DNA of 64,000 bases. Origin: Rhodospirillales bacterium. Lineage in GTDB: Bacteria; Pseudomonadota; Alphaproteobacteria; Rhodospirillales; Rhodospirillaceae. The notes below the pieces were generated by a model that saw only the letters and a program-made list of their open reading frames with translations, searched no databases and had not been told where the DNA came from. Shown piece after piece: positions 19,101 through 27,167 of this stretch. Position 1 is the stretch's first letter; every line of letters begins with the position of its first letter. The DNA is taken from assembly GCA_028278135.1 (NCBI GenBank), contig JANQEW010000008.1, positions 1-64,000 on the forward strand, given 5' to 3'. Made by a program: the position numbers and the translations under genes.

Positions 19101-19295
19101 GGCATGCTGCCGTTGGCTATGCTGCCGGGTACGGGGACAGAGTTGTATCGCGGCCTCGGGACAGTAGTGTTGGGGGGAATGGCACTGTCCGCGGTTCTGA
19201 CACTGCTGATCCTACCGCCTCTGCTATCGCTCGTTGCTGGGATGCTAGAGACACGCCCTGCCTTGAAGGCTTCCCCTGATAGTAGTAGGAGATAA
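16101..19295 (+). CDS. RND efflux pump permease (AcrB/HAE1 family)
   Basis: Proton-driven multidrug/solute exporter, 1064 aa, full length for the family. TM1 is followed by PVQLIPNVHEPAVTVTTGWPGA. Two six-helix blocks surround large periplasmic loops, and TM4 carries the proton-relay aspartate in AFAVGMVVDAAIVVLENIFR. The second block has GFVILIGTVVNNAILIV, with NN where many AcrB-like proteins also have an asparagine. The substrate cannot be read from sequence. The stop codon lies inside a 10-bp tandem duplication. It is translationally coupled to the adaptor gene. Confidence 0.93.
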   Translation: MILIRLSIIRPLAVIAVVLMIVLFGVAGLWRIPVQLIPNVHEPAVTVTTGWPGAFPAEIEREILDRQEEALKGLSGMRNIYGAARKGMATITLEFSAGTDMNSALLRTANQLQQISGSYPKEAGQPKLWMASSEDQPMAILVLSRLPGNDRPISTYGDFIDNVVRERLERVPGVASADVYGGKPRELQIKIDPIALASYNLTVPNVIEALSRANIASSVSEIDEGKRRYVVRMTNELATPEQVKAVLLRATEANGRISRITVGDVATEVSFTHKEWRFVVRYLGQPAMSIYIVRELSANALQTMRGIWAVMTELNRNVLQQEGLFLELSYDESLYINAAIDMVMQNIYIGGLLASIVLLLFLRSLSATVIVVLSIPVSIIGAFIGMALLGRTLNVISLAGMAFAVGMVVDAAIVVLENIFRLRQNGYSRGEAAYTGTVQVWGAVLASALTTVMVFIPVLTLELEIGQVFRDIAIALSVTVLLSLVVAVTVIPALACRLLGDSTSFKSFSKIEIPVIDNIARLFVTFVIRFIRRVSASRLRAVLVIGTTTLILGIISWLLLPPFDYLPHGSYNAMSVYIRLPSGYNLESTIAIADTIENRMRPLWTSGADLPPELARLPKIKMFFLRAFRGGVFIEITTVDPRRTTELRPLLYEAIHHEPGAVGYIMQPPLLKSIGGMGSTGGGLGLNVSGHDLKQILEVARRTSQLFKERLPPQKGYMPYSRSALELGVPEVRITPDPLRLADAGLTAQHLSQTVSAFSSNGLQVDEILVDGHRIPMILRGPESHITRTQDIDVIPIVTETGRTLPLSALADITMTAGPTEILHVERRRTVSLGIGLAPSISLETGIEQVQTQIVDTLRAEGLPPGITLALSGSVDMLTEAWDAVMWQLLLALSICYLLMVILYESFIYPLLILIAVPQATAGAVIGIIILNFWESYPLDMLTLLGFVILIGTVVNNAILIVHQTLHHVRVDSMVVNAAIESAVRSRLRPIFMTTLTTLFGMLPLAMLPGTGTELYRGLGTVVLGGMALSAVLTLLILPPLLSLVAGMLETRPALKASPDSSRR

Positions 19296-19305
19296 TAGGA
19301 GATAA
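19286..19305. repeat. Perfect 10-bp tandem duplication spanning the RND stop codon
   Basis: TAGGAGATAA at 19286-19295 and 19296-19305. The first copy encodes the last residues and the TAA of the RND pump gene, so the event copied the stop codon into the spacer. Confidence 0.93.
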
Positions 19306-19408
19306 AAAGTGTTTTGTCTCTTGCGTGCGTGCAACATCGCTGGCGGACGGCACAAGTGACACAGCAGGCGAAGAGCGCACAGTATTTTAGTGTTCTGCGG
19401 GACGAAAT

Positions 19409-19801
19409 ATGCGAGATGGAATCACCATGGAAAGCGCTGTCATGGAATTGGAAAGGTTACAACAGAGTGCTCGGCGCGCCAGTGCACTGTTAAAAGCGAT
19501 GAGCAACGAGCATCGTCTGTTGATTCTGTGTCAATTGCTACATGAGGAGCGTTCCGTGGGGGAACTAGAACGCCTGATTGGGCTCAGCCAGTCTGCGCTG
19601 TCACAACACCTTGCGAGGTTGCGGCGCGACCATCTCGTGCAAACCCGTCGTTCAGCGCAGACCATTTATTATTCCCTGGCCGGGGATGAGGCCAGCACGA
19701 TTCTCAAAACGCTTTACGACTTGTATTGCCAGGCTAACGGTTGCACGAGCGTTGCAGTAGCGGAGCCTTCGAACATTACGGGTCTGGGCGATGGTTCGTG
19801 A
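19409..19801 (+). CDS. ArsR-family regulator, BigR/SqrR (sulfide-responsive) type
   Basis: Winged-helix repressor, 130 aa. It has LLKAMSNEHRLLILCQLL, the recognition helix LSQSALSQHLARLRRD and wing RRSAQTIYYSL. Two cysteines, C41 in LILCQ and C107 in LYCQ, stand where BigR, YgaV and SqrR carry their redox pair, which forms a disulfide or polysulfide bridge and releases DNA in response to sulfide/persulfide. No metal-binding CxC motif of ArsR proper is seen. It follows an RND pump and precedes, on the other strand, CbiX and ThiF-type genes. Target genes are unknown; an ATG at 19427 is an alternative start. Confidence 0.87.
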   Translation: MRDGITMESAVMELERLQQSARRASALLKAMSNEHRLLILCQLLHEERSVGELERLIGLSQSALSQHLARLRRDHLVQTRRSAQTIYYSLAGDEASTILKTLYDLYCQANGCTSVAVAEPSNITGLGDGS

Positions 19802-19836
19802 AATGCTCGTGCGAGGCAGACATCAGTCAGCGTTCT

Positions 19837-20823
19837 TTAATTTTTTCCGCTAACAGAATTTTTTTCAGTCAGTAGCAAGCAAGCAGTTTTGGCACCTGCT
19901 TCGACATGATCAAGAATGATATCGCTGAGGTCAGAATGACGACCTATACCGTGGCAATACCAAATCCGTCTGCCATGCATCCAAGCGGACTCTGCTGTCG
20001 GGATGGGAGGAGTGGCTGTCAAAGCTGCTGCTGATACTCCAAAGAGCGGCGGCAAATCTTGGCCACCGTGCAGACCAACGGCGATTAAAAGGGGGACCAC
20101 AAGAACATCTCTTGTGGACGTCTCGAGAAGAGAGAGCCAGGACGTGACCATAGGTTCCTGCGCCAGATAGGCTGTACGCACAGTGCCAATGTTGCCCAAC
20201 AAGCGGCGTAGTGTCGCCGCGAGATTCTCCGTCGTTTCCGACGATCCCCCCGGCCGACGCGAGCCATGTCCAATCAACAGCAGACACATCGTCTCTCTGT
20301 TGAGAGAATGGGAGGTCACAACAGATTCCGCCCATTGGTACACTAACGTAGCTCTCTGCGGATGAGCGCCGACTGGAGGTGTATAATAAACACGGCGCAC
20401 ACGCCCGTTCACACCGACCATTTCTGTAAGTGGTCCAGAGAGGCCCATTTCTCTGGGAATGACCTCACGAGTGCAATACCCTGCTCCCGCAAAATTCGGG
20501 ACCACAAAGACCTCGTCAGCAGTGACGAGACTCAGGGAGTCCTGTAAGCGAGGTGTTTCTTTCCAGAAACAGGCCGTCACTTCGGCAAACAGAGCACGCT
20601 GCCGCAGCGTCACGGCAAGTGCCCGAGTCGTGGCACTAGAATGCACATTGCGCGTCGAACCATGTCCGACCAACACTAGAGCTGCCTGGCGGAACCTTTC
20701 TGTGTAGGGGCGTTTTGGCAAAGTCCCAGACTGCACTCTCTCTCCTTCTTTGAGGGGCGGCGCAAGCTTGCCAACAGCTAATCTCCGAAAGACTCTACCA
20801 GATTTATTTGTCTTTGTCGTCAA
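19837..20823 (-). CDS. CbiX/SirB-family chelatase, two tandem domains
   Basis: Relative of sirohydrochlorin cobalt/ferrochelatases. Two CbiX domains are visible in 328 aa: LVLVGHGSTRN (about residue 50) and LLLIGHGSRRPGG (about 180). The second has the full pattern with its second metal ligand in VGLHGGQDLPP. The first has AGAGYCTREVIP where the second histidine would be, so only one domain may bind metal. Role could be siroheme or cobalamin synthesis; both fit a B12-using, sulfur-handling cell. It lies nine bases downstream of the E1-like gene on the same strand. Confidence 0.8.
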   Translation of the reverse strand: MTTKTNKSGRVFRRLAVGKLAPPLKEGERVQSGTLPKRPYTERFRQAALVLVGHGSTRNVHSSATTRALAVTLRQRALFAEVTACFWKETPRLQDSLSLVTADEVFVVPNFAGAGYCTREVIPREMGLSGPLTEMVGVNGRVRRVYYTPPVGAHPQRATLVYQWAESVVTSHSLNRETMCLLLIGHGSRRPGGSSETTENLAATLRRLLGNIGTVRTAYLAQEPMVTSWLSLLETSTRDVLVVPLLIAVGLHGGQDLPPLFGVSAAALTATPPIPTAESAWMHGRRIWYCHGIGRHSDLSDIILDHVEAGAKTACLLLTEKNSVSGKN

Positions 20824-20831
20824 TCAGAGGG

Positions 20832-21629
20832 CTAGACATGAGTGTTTTGCGCGTGACTAGACAAATCTCGTAGGGTAGGTACAGAACCACAGAGTGGACA
20901 GCCTGGGTCAGGTCTGACCATGATCCGTCGGAACGTTGTGCTGAGAGCGTCATAGATCAAGAGTGCGCCTGTCATGGAGCTCCCAATGCTGAGAATCTCC
21001 TTGAGAATCTCAGTCGCCTGTAAGGCGCCGAGCACACCTGTTACAGCTCCAAGCACTCCAGAGTCCGCGCACGCAGGCACTGCCTCTGGCGGGGGCGGCG
21101 CAGGGAAAAGGCAACGATAACATGGCCCGCTGCTTGGCCTAAACGTGGCAAGCTGACCATCAAAACGGAGGATAGCGGCTGACACAAGTGGCTTCCCTGC
21201 GAAAAAACAGGCATCGTTCACGAGAAAGCGGGTTGGAAAATTATCAGAGCCGTCGGCCACCACATCGTAAAGACCAATCAGATCCAGAGCATTGTCATGG
21301 CTGAGTCGCACATAATGTGGTTCGACCATGACCTCCGGATTGATGGCTCGTACCGCCACAGCAGCACTTTCTACCTTAGGCCGGCCCAGCCTAGAGGTCG
21401 TATGGGCAATCTGCCGTTGCAGGTTGGAGAGCTCGATCACATCGTCATCAACGATACCAATTGTCCCAACACCGGCGGCTGCCAGATACAACAAGAGCGG
21501 GGATCCTAAACCGCCAGCTCCTACTACCAGGACCCGCGCTGCCAGAAGCCGCGCCTGCCCAATGCCGCCAACTTCCGGCAGCAGAATGTGACGTGCATAG
21601 CGGCGCACCTGTTCTTCGCTCAACTCCAT
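20832..21629 (-). CDS. ThiF/MoeB/HesA-family adenylyltransferase (E1-like)
   Basis: Adenylates the C-terminus of a ubiquitin-like sulfur carrier (MoaD- or ThiS-type). The 265-aa product has RYARHILLPEVGGIGQ, the nucleotide loop VVGAGGLGSP, DDDVIELSNLQRQ, DGSDNFPTRFLVND, the loop cysteine in PACADSGVLG, and two CxxC zinc pairs (CYRC and CPLC). This is the MoeB/ThiF pattern; there is no rhodanese domain. Start 21629 (MELSEEQ) matches the family. It is probably co-transcribed with the CbiX gene. Confidence 0.9.
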   Translation of the reverse strand: MELSEEQVRRYARHILLPEVGGIGQARLLAARVLVVGAGGLGSPLLLYLAAAGVGTIGIVDDDVIELSNLQRQIAHTTSRLGRPKVESAAVAVRAINPEVMVEPHYVRLSHDNALDLIGLYDVVADGSDNFPTRFLVNDACFFAGKPLVSAAILRFDGQLATFRPSSGPCYRCLFPAPPPPEAVPACADSGVLGAVTGVLGALQATEILKEILSIGSSMTGALLIYDALSTTFRRIMVRPDPGCPLCGSVPTLRDLSSHAQNTHV

Positions 21630-21923
21630 CTTTTCCCCATGCTTGCATCTGCTGGCCGTCATCCACAGTGGGGAGCGGTGTCGGCGGTCGTCTCCTCTTT
21701 ATGTGAACGCACGCTCTTGCCCCCCCTGGGCACCTTCTGGATCAGCGCTCCACCACGGCAGGGCATGGGGGGGAAACCCTGTGAGGCAGCCGCCGAAACA
21801 GGCAGGGACCACATTATTATCTTTGTTAGAAGGTCTTAGGCACCGCGTGCAAGAGCGGCTTAGAGCAGCTGTTCTTTCATCAAACAGAACAGGCACGGAT
21901 GTCACGAAGACCGCCTTCCAGGA

Positions 21924-22379
21924 CTATAATCCAAATGATCTCTTGACGTGTATCATCCTTAAGGCCGCAGTTGCTGCTCGTCCTCCATGATTCCCCTGTA
22001 CAGGATCTGAACGCCGCAGCGCTAGTTCGTAGGTAGGACAGGTGAGAATGCCGTTGCCTACGGCAAGTGAATATTGCAAGACTAGCTTCTGTACACCCGC
22101 CATAGATTCCCGACAGACGTGCTGATAGTGATCCGTTTGGCCTTGAATGGCACAACCGAGTACGACATAGCCTGCAAAACAATGGGGGGTCGTGCGCCCT
22201 TCTCTTGCCCGCACTACGTAAAGAATTGCCGCAGGGATTTCAAGAATCCCGGGAAGGACTAGGCGCTCATAACTGGCCCCGTGACTGGTTAGCGTCGTAA
22301 TAGCACCATGAACAAGATTCTCTGTGATATCGTCATAGAAACGTGCTTCCATGATGAGGACAGAGATGCTGCCTGTCAT
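21924..22379 (-). CDS. ribH: 6,7-dimethyl-8-ribityllumazine synthase
   Basis: Penultimate step of riboflavin synthesis. The 151-aa product shows LIMEARFYDDITENLVHGA, VLPGILEIPAAI, GYVVLGCAIQGQTDHYQHVC (with the catalytic-site H) and NGILTCPTYELALRR. GGAGGA lies before the ATG. It is the last gene of the glyA-ribD-ribE-ribBA-ribH run. NusB, which normally follows in alphaproteobacteria, is not detectable in the next 290 bases. Confidence 0.95.
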   Translation of the reverse strand: MTGSISVLIMEARFYDDITENLVHGAITTLTSHGASYERLVLPGILEIPAAILYVVRAREGRTTPHCFAGYVVLGCAIQGQTDHYQHVCRESMAGVQKLVLQYSLAVGNGILTCPTYELALRRSDPVQGNHGGRAATAALRMIHVKRSFGL

Positions 22380-22406
22380 GACAGGACTCCTCCTGAGCTC
22401 ATGCGA

Positions 22407-23531
22407 TCACATACTTGGCACACAGATGGGGCGATGTCCGACAACCGCCAAGCCGTAGCCACTCAAGCCGATAATAATCTTCGGATTATTCGTCAGAAGA
22501 ATCATATCCTGGACTCCTAGGTCTAGCAAGATCTGGGCGCCAACACCATAGTCCCGCAAGGGATCTGCTGCTGTCATCAAGGCGTTCTCGTTGCGAGCCC
22601 GTACCCGCTCGCTCAGTGCCGTTGGCCGCGGCTCTCGCAACACGACGACAGCCCCGCGACCGTGTGTGGCCACCATCTGCATGGCCGCATGGAGCATGCC
22701 CCCCCGTCCAGTGCCTTGCTCACCGAGAACGTCATCAAGAACGCTTAAAGCGTGCATGCGCACCATGACAGGATCTGAAGAGTGACCTAAATCACCTTTT
22801 ACAAGCGCTATATGTTCAGCATAATTAATCTTGTTTTGGTAAATTATTATCTTCCATACGCCACCAAAACTAGATATTATAGATGTTTCCACGTTACGCT
22901 CAACTAACTTTTCTGTCCGTCGACGATAGGCAATCAAGTCAGCGATTTTCCCCACTCCCAGGCCATGTTGTTTGGCGAAGGCCACCAATTCTGGCAGACG
23001 GGCCATGGTGCCGTCATCATTCATTATTTCACAGATGACCCCAGACGGGTTTAGTCCAGCAAGACGGGCAATATCCACAGCTGCTTCGGTATGACCGGTC
23101 CGCACCAAAACACCTCCATCGCGGGCCATAAGAGGAAAAATGTGACCAGGAATAGTAATGTCATTTTTGTCTTTGCTAGGGTCTATAGCCACCGCGATTG
23201 TCCTCGCCCTGTCTGGTGCAGAGATCCCCGTGGTCACGCCCTCGCGGGCCTCAATGCTGACGGTGAAGGCAGTGCCATGACGTGAGAGGTTGTGATCCGT
23301 CATAGGCCGGAGGCCTAACTCCCTAGCCCGGGTGCTTGTCAGAGCGAGACAAATCAGGCCACGGCCGTATTTTGCCATGAAATTAATAGCCGCTGGCGTC
23401 GCCATTTTGGCCGGTATTATCAGATCTCCTTCGTTCTCACGGTCTTCATCATCGACCAGAATAAACATACGGCCGTTACGAGCTTCATCGATAATTTCTT
23501 CTATGGTGGACAAATCCTTAGTATAAAGCAC
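22407..23531 (-). CDS. ribBA: 3,4-dihydroxy-2-butanone 4-phosphate synthase with a degenerate GTP cyclohydrolase II domain
   Basis: The N-terminal RibB domain (about 1-205) makes the four-carbon riboflavin precursor and has the active-site VDDEDRENEGDL, RHGTAFT, TGISAPDRA and RTGHTEAAVD. The C-terminal RibA-like domain (about 210-374) lacks the zinc cysteines (E-C-L and RCDC are replaced by ALSVLDD and GTGRGG) and the RQEGR motif, but keeps LLTNNPK, so it should not have cyclohydrolase activity. RibBX-type fusions like this are known in alphaproteobacteria. Start is GTG behind AAGGA. Confidence 0.93.
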   Translation of the reverse strand: MLYTKDLSTIEEIIDEARNGRMFILVDDEDRENEGDLIIPAKMATPAAINFMAKYGRGLICLALTSTRARELGLRPMTDHNLSRHGTAFTVSIEAREGVTTGISAPDRARTIAVAIDPSKDKNDITIPGHIFPLMARDGGVLVRTGHTEAAVDIARLAGLNPSGVICEIMNDDGTMARLPELVAFAKQHGLGVGKIADLIAYRRRTEKLVERNVETSIISSFGGVWKIIIYQNKINYAEHIALVKGDLGHSSDPVMVRMHALSVLDDVLGEQGTGRGGMLHAAMQMVATHGRGAVVVLREPRPTALSERVRARNENALMTAADPLRDYGVGAQILLDLGVQDMILLTNNPKIIIGLSGYGLAVVGHRPICVPSM

Positions 23532-23536
23532 AAGAA

Positions 23537-24127
23537 TTAATCCTTACCCAGAAGACGAGCAATGTAGCGTGCGAATATGTCGATTTCCATATTGACACGA
23601 TGATCTCGCTTCAAGAGACTGAAAGTCGTCACAGCCTGCGTGTGTGGAATGACATTAACGCAGAAGTGATCAGACCCCACTTCATTGACGGTTAAAGCAA
23701 CCCCGTCCAGGGCCACTGATCCCTTCTCCGCGAGATAGCGCATGAATCCAGTCGGTGGTATCAGTGTGAGGCGCTGCGAGTCACCAACAAACTGAAGATC
23801 CGCGACTCTTGCCACACCATCGACGTGGCCAAGGACAATATGGCCGCCAAGTGTGCCGCCAACACACAAGGCCTGTTCAAAATTGACAAGAGTCCCTGGA
23901 TTCCACACACGAATGGTAGTTTTGTTCAGTGTTTCCTCTGAAACATTAACAGCAAACCAATGCTTTCCAGACTGAATGATAGTCAGACAACACCCGCAAC
24001 AAGAAATAGATGTCCCAACAGTCAAGGAATCAGTGTTATAATGAGTGTGAAACACCAACCTTGTGTCACCGCCACTACGGTCTACTCGCTGCACAGAACC
24101 GATATCGGTGATGATGCCCGTGAACAT
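23537..24127 (-). CDS. ribE: Riboflavin synthase, alpha chain
   Basis: Dismutates two lumazines to riboflavin. The 196-aa product has two lumazine-binding halves: MFTGIITDIGSV with CCGCCLTI and NVSEETL in the first, and GGHIVLGHVDGVA with VALDGVALTVNEV, FCVNVIPHT in the second. It sits five bases upstream of ribBA and 30 downstream of ribD on the same strand. Confidence 0.95.
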   Translation of the reverse strand: MFTGIITDIGSVQRVDRSGGDTRLVFHTHYNTDSLTVGTSISCCGCCLTIIQSGKHWFAVNVSEETLNKTTIRVWNPGTLVNFEQALCVGGTLGGHIVLGHVDGVARVADLQFVGDSQRLTLIPPTGFMRYLAEKGSVALDGVALTVNEVGSDHFCVNVIPHTQAVTTFSLLKRDHRVNMEIDIFARYIARLLGKD

Positions 24128-24157
24128 GTCGCCTCCTAAAACACGCTAATGCACTCG

Positions 24158-25288
24158 TTAGAGGATGTCTTGCAGCCCTTTTCGTACGTAGAGAGTCATC
24201 AGATCTTCTCCCACAGGCATTGTCCAGACGCGAGTGAACAGGGGGCAGGTAGAAAGTCGCTCCAGTCCCAAGGAAGCAACGGCTGGCACACCGTCGCTTC
24301 CCATAAGCTTCGGTGCCTGGAACAACATTAAACGGTCCACAAGCCCATACTGTAAGAGGGAAGATGCTAATTTGCCTCCTCCTTCTACTAAAAGTCTTGT
24401 GATGCCACGTGCCCCTAAGGCTTTTAGCAAAGCAGGAGGATGCGGCCGTCCTGTGGTGTCTACTTCTATCGGCATGATTTCAGCGCCACGCGCATGCAGT
24501 CTCTCTGCCGCGTGTGCGTTGGCGGGTGTTCCCTGAGGCTTGGCAGAGCAAAGCACCCACGTTGGCACTTTGCCGGCAAGTGCTTTAGCCTGGCATGGCA
24601 GGCGCAGACGGCTGTCCACCACTATCCGGACTGGAGAGTGATCGGATCGTCCCGGCAGACGACAAGTCAAGTCTGGATCATCTGCAAGAGCAGTCTCAAT
24701 GCTAACCATAACAGCATCGTGCTCGGCACGCATACGGTGAGCGTGAGTCCGTGCTGTCTGCCCGGTGATCCAGCGACTTTCTTTCGTGTAAGTTGCGATA
24801 TGACCGTCAAGAGTAGTCGCAAGCTTGAGTGTGACGAGAGGTCTCCCCTCTGCGACTCGCATAAGGAATCCAGCGTGATCGGCACGCGCTTCTGCCATGC
24901 CCATGCCCAACATAACCTCGATTCCCGCTTCGCGCAGACGCGCAAGACCCTGTCCATTCACCCGTGAATCCGGATCAGTGAGAGCGACGATTGCACGCGC
25001 CACCCTGGCCGCTATTAAAGAATCCGTGCAAGGCGGAGTGCGACCATGATGACTGCAGGGTTCCAAAGTCACGTATGCTGTGGCGCCGGCGGCCAGCCTT
25101 CCTGCCCTGCGCAGGGCTTCGATCTCCGCATGGGGATACCCACCTGGCTGTGTCCAGCCGCGGCCGACAATACGCCAACCATCGCGTACCAGCACACAGC
25201 CAACGGCAGGATTAGGCCATACGCGTCCCCACCCGCGGCGCCCAAGGGTGAGAGCGATTTCCATAAAGATAGGGTCAGGGGCGCTCAT
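24158..25288 (-). CDS. ribD: Bifunctional riboflavin deaminase/reductase RibD
   Basis: Deaminates and reduces the pyrimidine intermediate. The 376-aa product has the N-terminal cytidine-deaminase-type domain with zinc motif HAEIEAL and VTLEPCSHHGRTPPC, and the C-terminal reductase domain with TLKLATTLDGHIA, ITGQTARTHAHRMRAEHDA and LLVEGGGKLASSLL. Both appear intact. In related genomes nrdR lies between glyA and ribD; here 216 bases with no gene separate them. No FMN riboswitch was seen upstream. Confidence 0.95.
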   Translation of the reverse strand: MSAPDPIFMEIALTLGRRGWGRVWPNPAVGCVLVRDGWRIVGRGWTQPGGYPHAEIEALRRAGRLAAGATAYVTLEPCSHHGRTPPCTDSLIAARVARAIVALTDPDSRVNGQGLARLREAGIEVMLGMGMAEARADHAGFLMRVAEGRPLVTLKLATTLDGHIATYTKESRWITGQTARTHAHRMRAEHDAVMVSIETALADDPDLTCRLPGRSDHSPVRIVVDSRLRLPCQAKALAGKVPTWVLCSAKPQGTPANAHAAERLHARGAEIMPIEVDTTGRPHPPALLKALGARGITRLLVEGGGKLASSLLQYGLVDRLMLFQAPKLMGSDGVPAVASLGLERLSTCPLFTRVWTMPVGEDLMTLYVRKGLQDIL

Positions 25289-25377
25289 CAGAAACGTTTA
25301 CCCGTCTCTTTTCCCCGTCTCTTCCGAACAAACGTGAAGAGCCGCAAATCCCTACACAGCAGCCGTCCAGTATAAAT

Positions 25378-25408
25378 TCTACAGGGAACCATCTCTACAG
25401 GGAACCAT
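25378..25408. repeat. 15/16-bp tandem duplication
   Basis: TCTACAGGGAACCATC (25378-25393) is followed by TCTACAGGGAACCAT (25394-25408). It occupies the glyA-ribD spacer, where nrdR would normally be. Confidence 0.92.
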
Positions 25409-25504
25409 AATGCGTTTTGCCTCAATCTGCCTGTCAGACGCCGATCCCATGAACGAGGCGCTCACCTACCTCCTCTGCCGCCACCGATTCCTTCGTCTTC
25501 GTCT

Positions 25505-26842
25505 TCACACAGGATGCACATGACCATGGCCCCCGGCCGCCCCGTAAATGGGAAAGCGCTGACACAGGTTCGTCACCGTTTGCCGCGACGTGCGTTCAGC
25601 CGTCTCGTTGTTGTTGGGATTTTTTGCAAGGCCGTCAAGTACGGTGGTGATCAACCGCCCAACGATGCGGCATTCGTCACGCCCAAAACCGCGTGTGGTC
25701 ACCGCTGCGCTGCCTAAACGTACGCCAGAGGTCACAGCAGGCTTCTCAGAATCAAAGGGGACCCCATTCTTATTACAGGTGATTCCGGCCCGTTCTAAGC
25801 TCTTCTCGGCTGCCGCCCCCGTGAGTCTTTTGGGGCGCAGATCTACGAGTACTAAGTGTGTGTCAGTGCCACCAGAGACGATGTCAAAGCCACCGCTCTC
25901 CAGAACGTCTGCCAGAATCTCAGCATTCTCTCTCACACGGACAGCATAGTCCCGGAATTCTGGCCTCAAGGCCTCGCCGAAGGCGACAGCCTTGGCGGCA
26001 ATAATATGCATCAGCGGCCCACCTTGCAAACCAGGAAACAATGCGGCATTAATCTTCCGGCCCATCGCCATATCGTTGGACAGGATCAGACCCCCTCGGG
26101 GGCCGCGCAGAGTTTTGTGCGTGGTGGAAGTCACCACGTGGGCATGTGTCACGGGATTTTGGTATACACCGCCCGCTACCAGGCCGGCGAAGTGAGCCAT
26201 ATCTACCATGAAATAAGCGCCAATCCTGTCAGCAATGGCACGAAAGCGGGCAAAGTCTATAACACGTGGGTAAGCTGAGCCGCCTGCAATGATGAGCCGT
26301 GGCCTGTACTCCTCGGCCAGTTGCTCTACCATGCCAAAATCGATTCGGGCATCCTCCTGGCGCACGCCATACTGAATGGCTCGAAACCACTTTCCTGATA
26401 GGCTGACAGGGGCGCCATGAGTCAAGTGGCCACCAGCTGCAAGGGACAAACCCATGAGGGTATCTCCCGGCTTGAGCAGTGCCAGCAGAACGGCCTCATT
26501 GGCCTGCGCTCCGGCATGGGGCTGGACGTTGGCGTAGGCACACCCAAACAATGCTTTGGCACGATCAATGGCTAATTTCTCTGTAACATCCACCCATGTA
26601 CATCCTCCATAGTAGCGCCGCCCCGGGTAGCCTTCGGCATATTTATTGGTGAGGACGCTACCGGTCGCTTCCAGTACAGCTCGTGAAACGATGTTTTCAG
26701 ATGCGATCAGTTCAATCTGGCTCTGTTGACGCCTCCTTTCGCAGTCTATGCTGACATGGACATCATGGTCAGCTGCAGCGAGAGGCCTTCCGAAAAAGGC
26801 ATCCTGCTGCAAGGCAGTCAGGGCGGAGATTGTACGACCCAT
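25505..26842 (-). CDS. glyA: Serine hydroxymethyltransferase
   Basis: PLP enzyme interconverting serine and glycine and supplying methylene-THF. It has [22 protein letters not shown], the PLP lysine in [15 protein letters not shown], and [11 protein letters not shown]. The product is 445 aa. Most SHMT proteins end close to CQRFPIY; here the frame continues for about 15 more residues ([12 protein letters not shown]), suggesting the original stop was lost. It is the head of the riboflavin run, with a promoter candidate at 26958-26985. Confidence 0.96.
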   Translation of the reverse strand: MGRTISALTALQQDAFFGRPLAAADHDVHVSIDCERRRQQSQIELIASENIVSRAVLEATGSVLTNKYAEGYPGRRYYGGCTWVDVTEKLAIDRAKALFGCAYANVQPHAGAQANEAVLLALLKPGDTLMGLSLAAGGHLTHGAPVSLSGKWFRAIQYGVRQEDARIDFGMVEQLAEEYRPRLIIAGGSAYPRVIDFARFRAIADRIGAYFMVDMAHFAGLVAGGVYQNPVTHAHVVTSTTHKTLRGPRGGLILSNDMAMGRKINAALFPGLQGGPLMHIIAAKAVAFGEALRPEFRDYAVRVRENAEILADVLESGGFDIVSGGTDTHLVLVDLRPKRLTGAAAEKSLERAGITCNKNGVPFDSEKPAVTSGVRLGSAAVTTRGFGRDECRIVGRLITTVLDGLAKNPNNNETAERTSRQTVTNLCQRFPIYGAAGGHGHVHPV

Positions 26843-26957
26843 ATCCTGATCTTATCTTCCTTGCTGATCACACTCTTTATTTGTGGCAGCGGTAGGTCCA
26901 TCCATACAGGGTCACGACCGTTAACCCTGCACAGGGTATCTGTTTGCAGACAGCTAT

Positions 26958-26985
26958 ATTATTGTATCTGACCATGGGCTGTAAA
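26958..26985 (-). promoter_or_regulatory. Candidate glyA promoter
   Basis: On the reverse strand TTTACA (26980-26985), a 16-bp spacer and AATAAT (26958-26963) match sigma70-type -35/-10 boxes at 5/6 each, about 115 bp upstream of the glyA ATG. Confidence 0.4.
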
Positions 26986-26997
26986 GAGACACATATG

Positions 26998-27065
26998 ATT
27001 ATAGTCACACATTAAAACATGATTATAGTCACATTTAATTATAGTCACATTTAAAAGAGTCACAT
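26998..27065. repeat. Four direct repeats of ATTATAGTCACA-type between glyA and mucR
   Basis: ATTATAGTCACA(C/T) occurs at 26998-27010, 27022-27034 and 27038-27050. A shortened copy, AGTCACAT, is at 27058-27065. Spacing is 24, 16 and 15 bp. The array begins just upstream of the glyA -35 box. It may be binding sites for a regulator (MucR itself prefers AT-rich DNA) or serial tandem duplications. Confidence 0.85.
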
Positions 27066-27138
27066 TTATGATTATTGCCACGACAGCGCTCTAGGTTACG
27101 GTGAGCATATGCCAGTCATGAACTCCCATTATACTCTC

Positions 27139-27167
27139 TTGGCATAAATTTCAAAGATTTCAATATT
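27139..27167 (+). promoter_or_regulatory. Candidate mucR promoter
   Basis: TTGGCA (27139-27144), a 17-bp spacer and AATATT (27162-27167) lie about 80 bp upstream of the mucR ATG. Matches are moderate. Confidence 0.3.

Noticed and set aside
25289-25504. Degraded nrdR or an FMN riboswitch between glyA and ribD
   Set aside because: No CxxC zinc-ribbon codons in any frame and no RFN-element conserved strings; only repeats were found.
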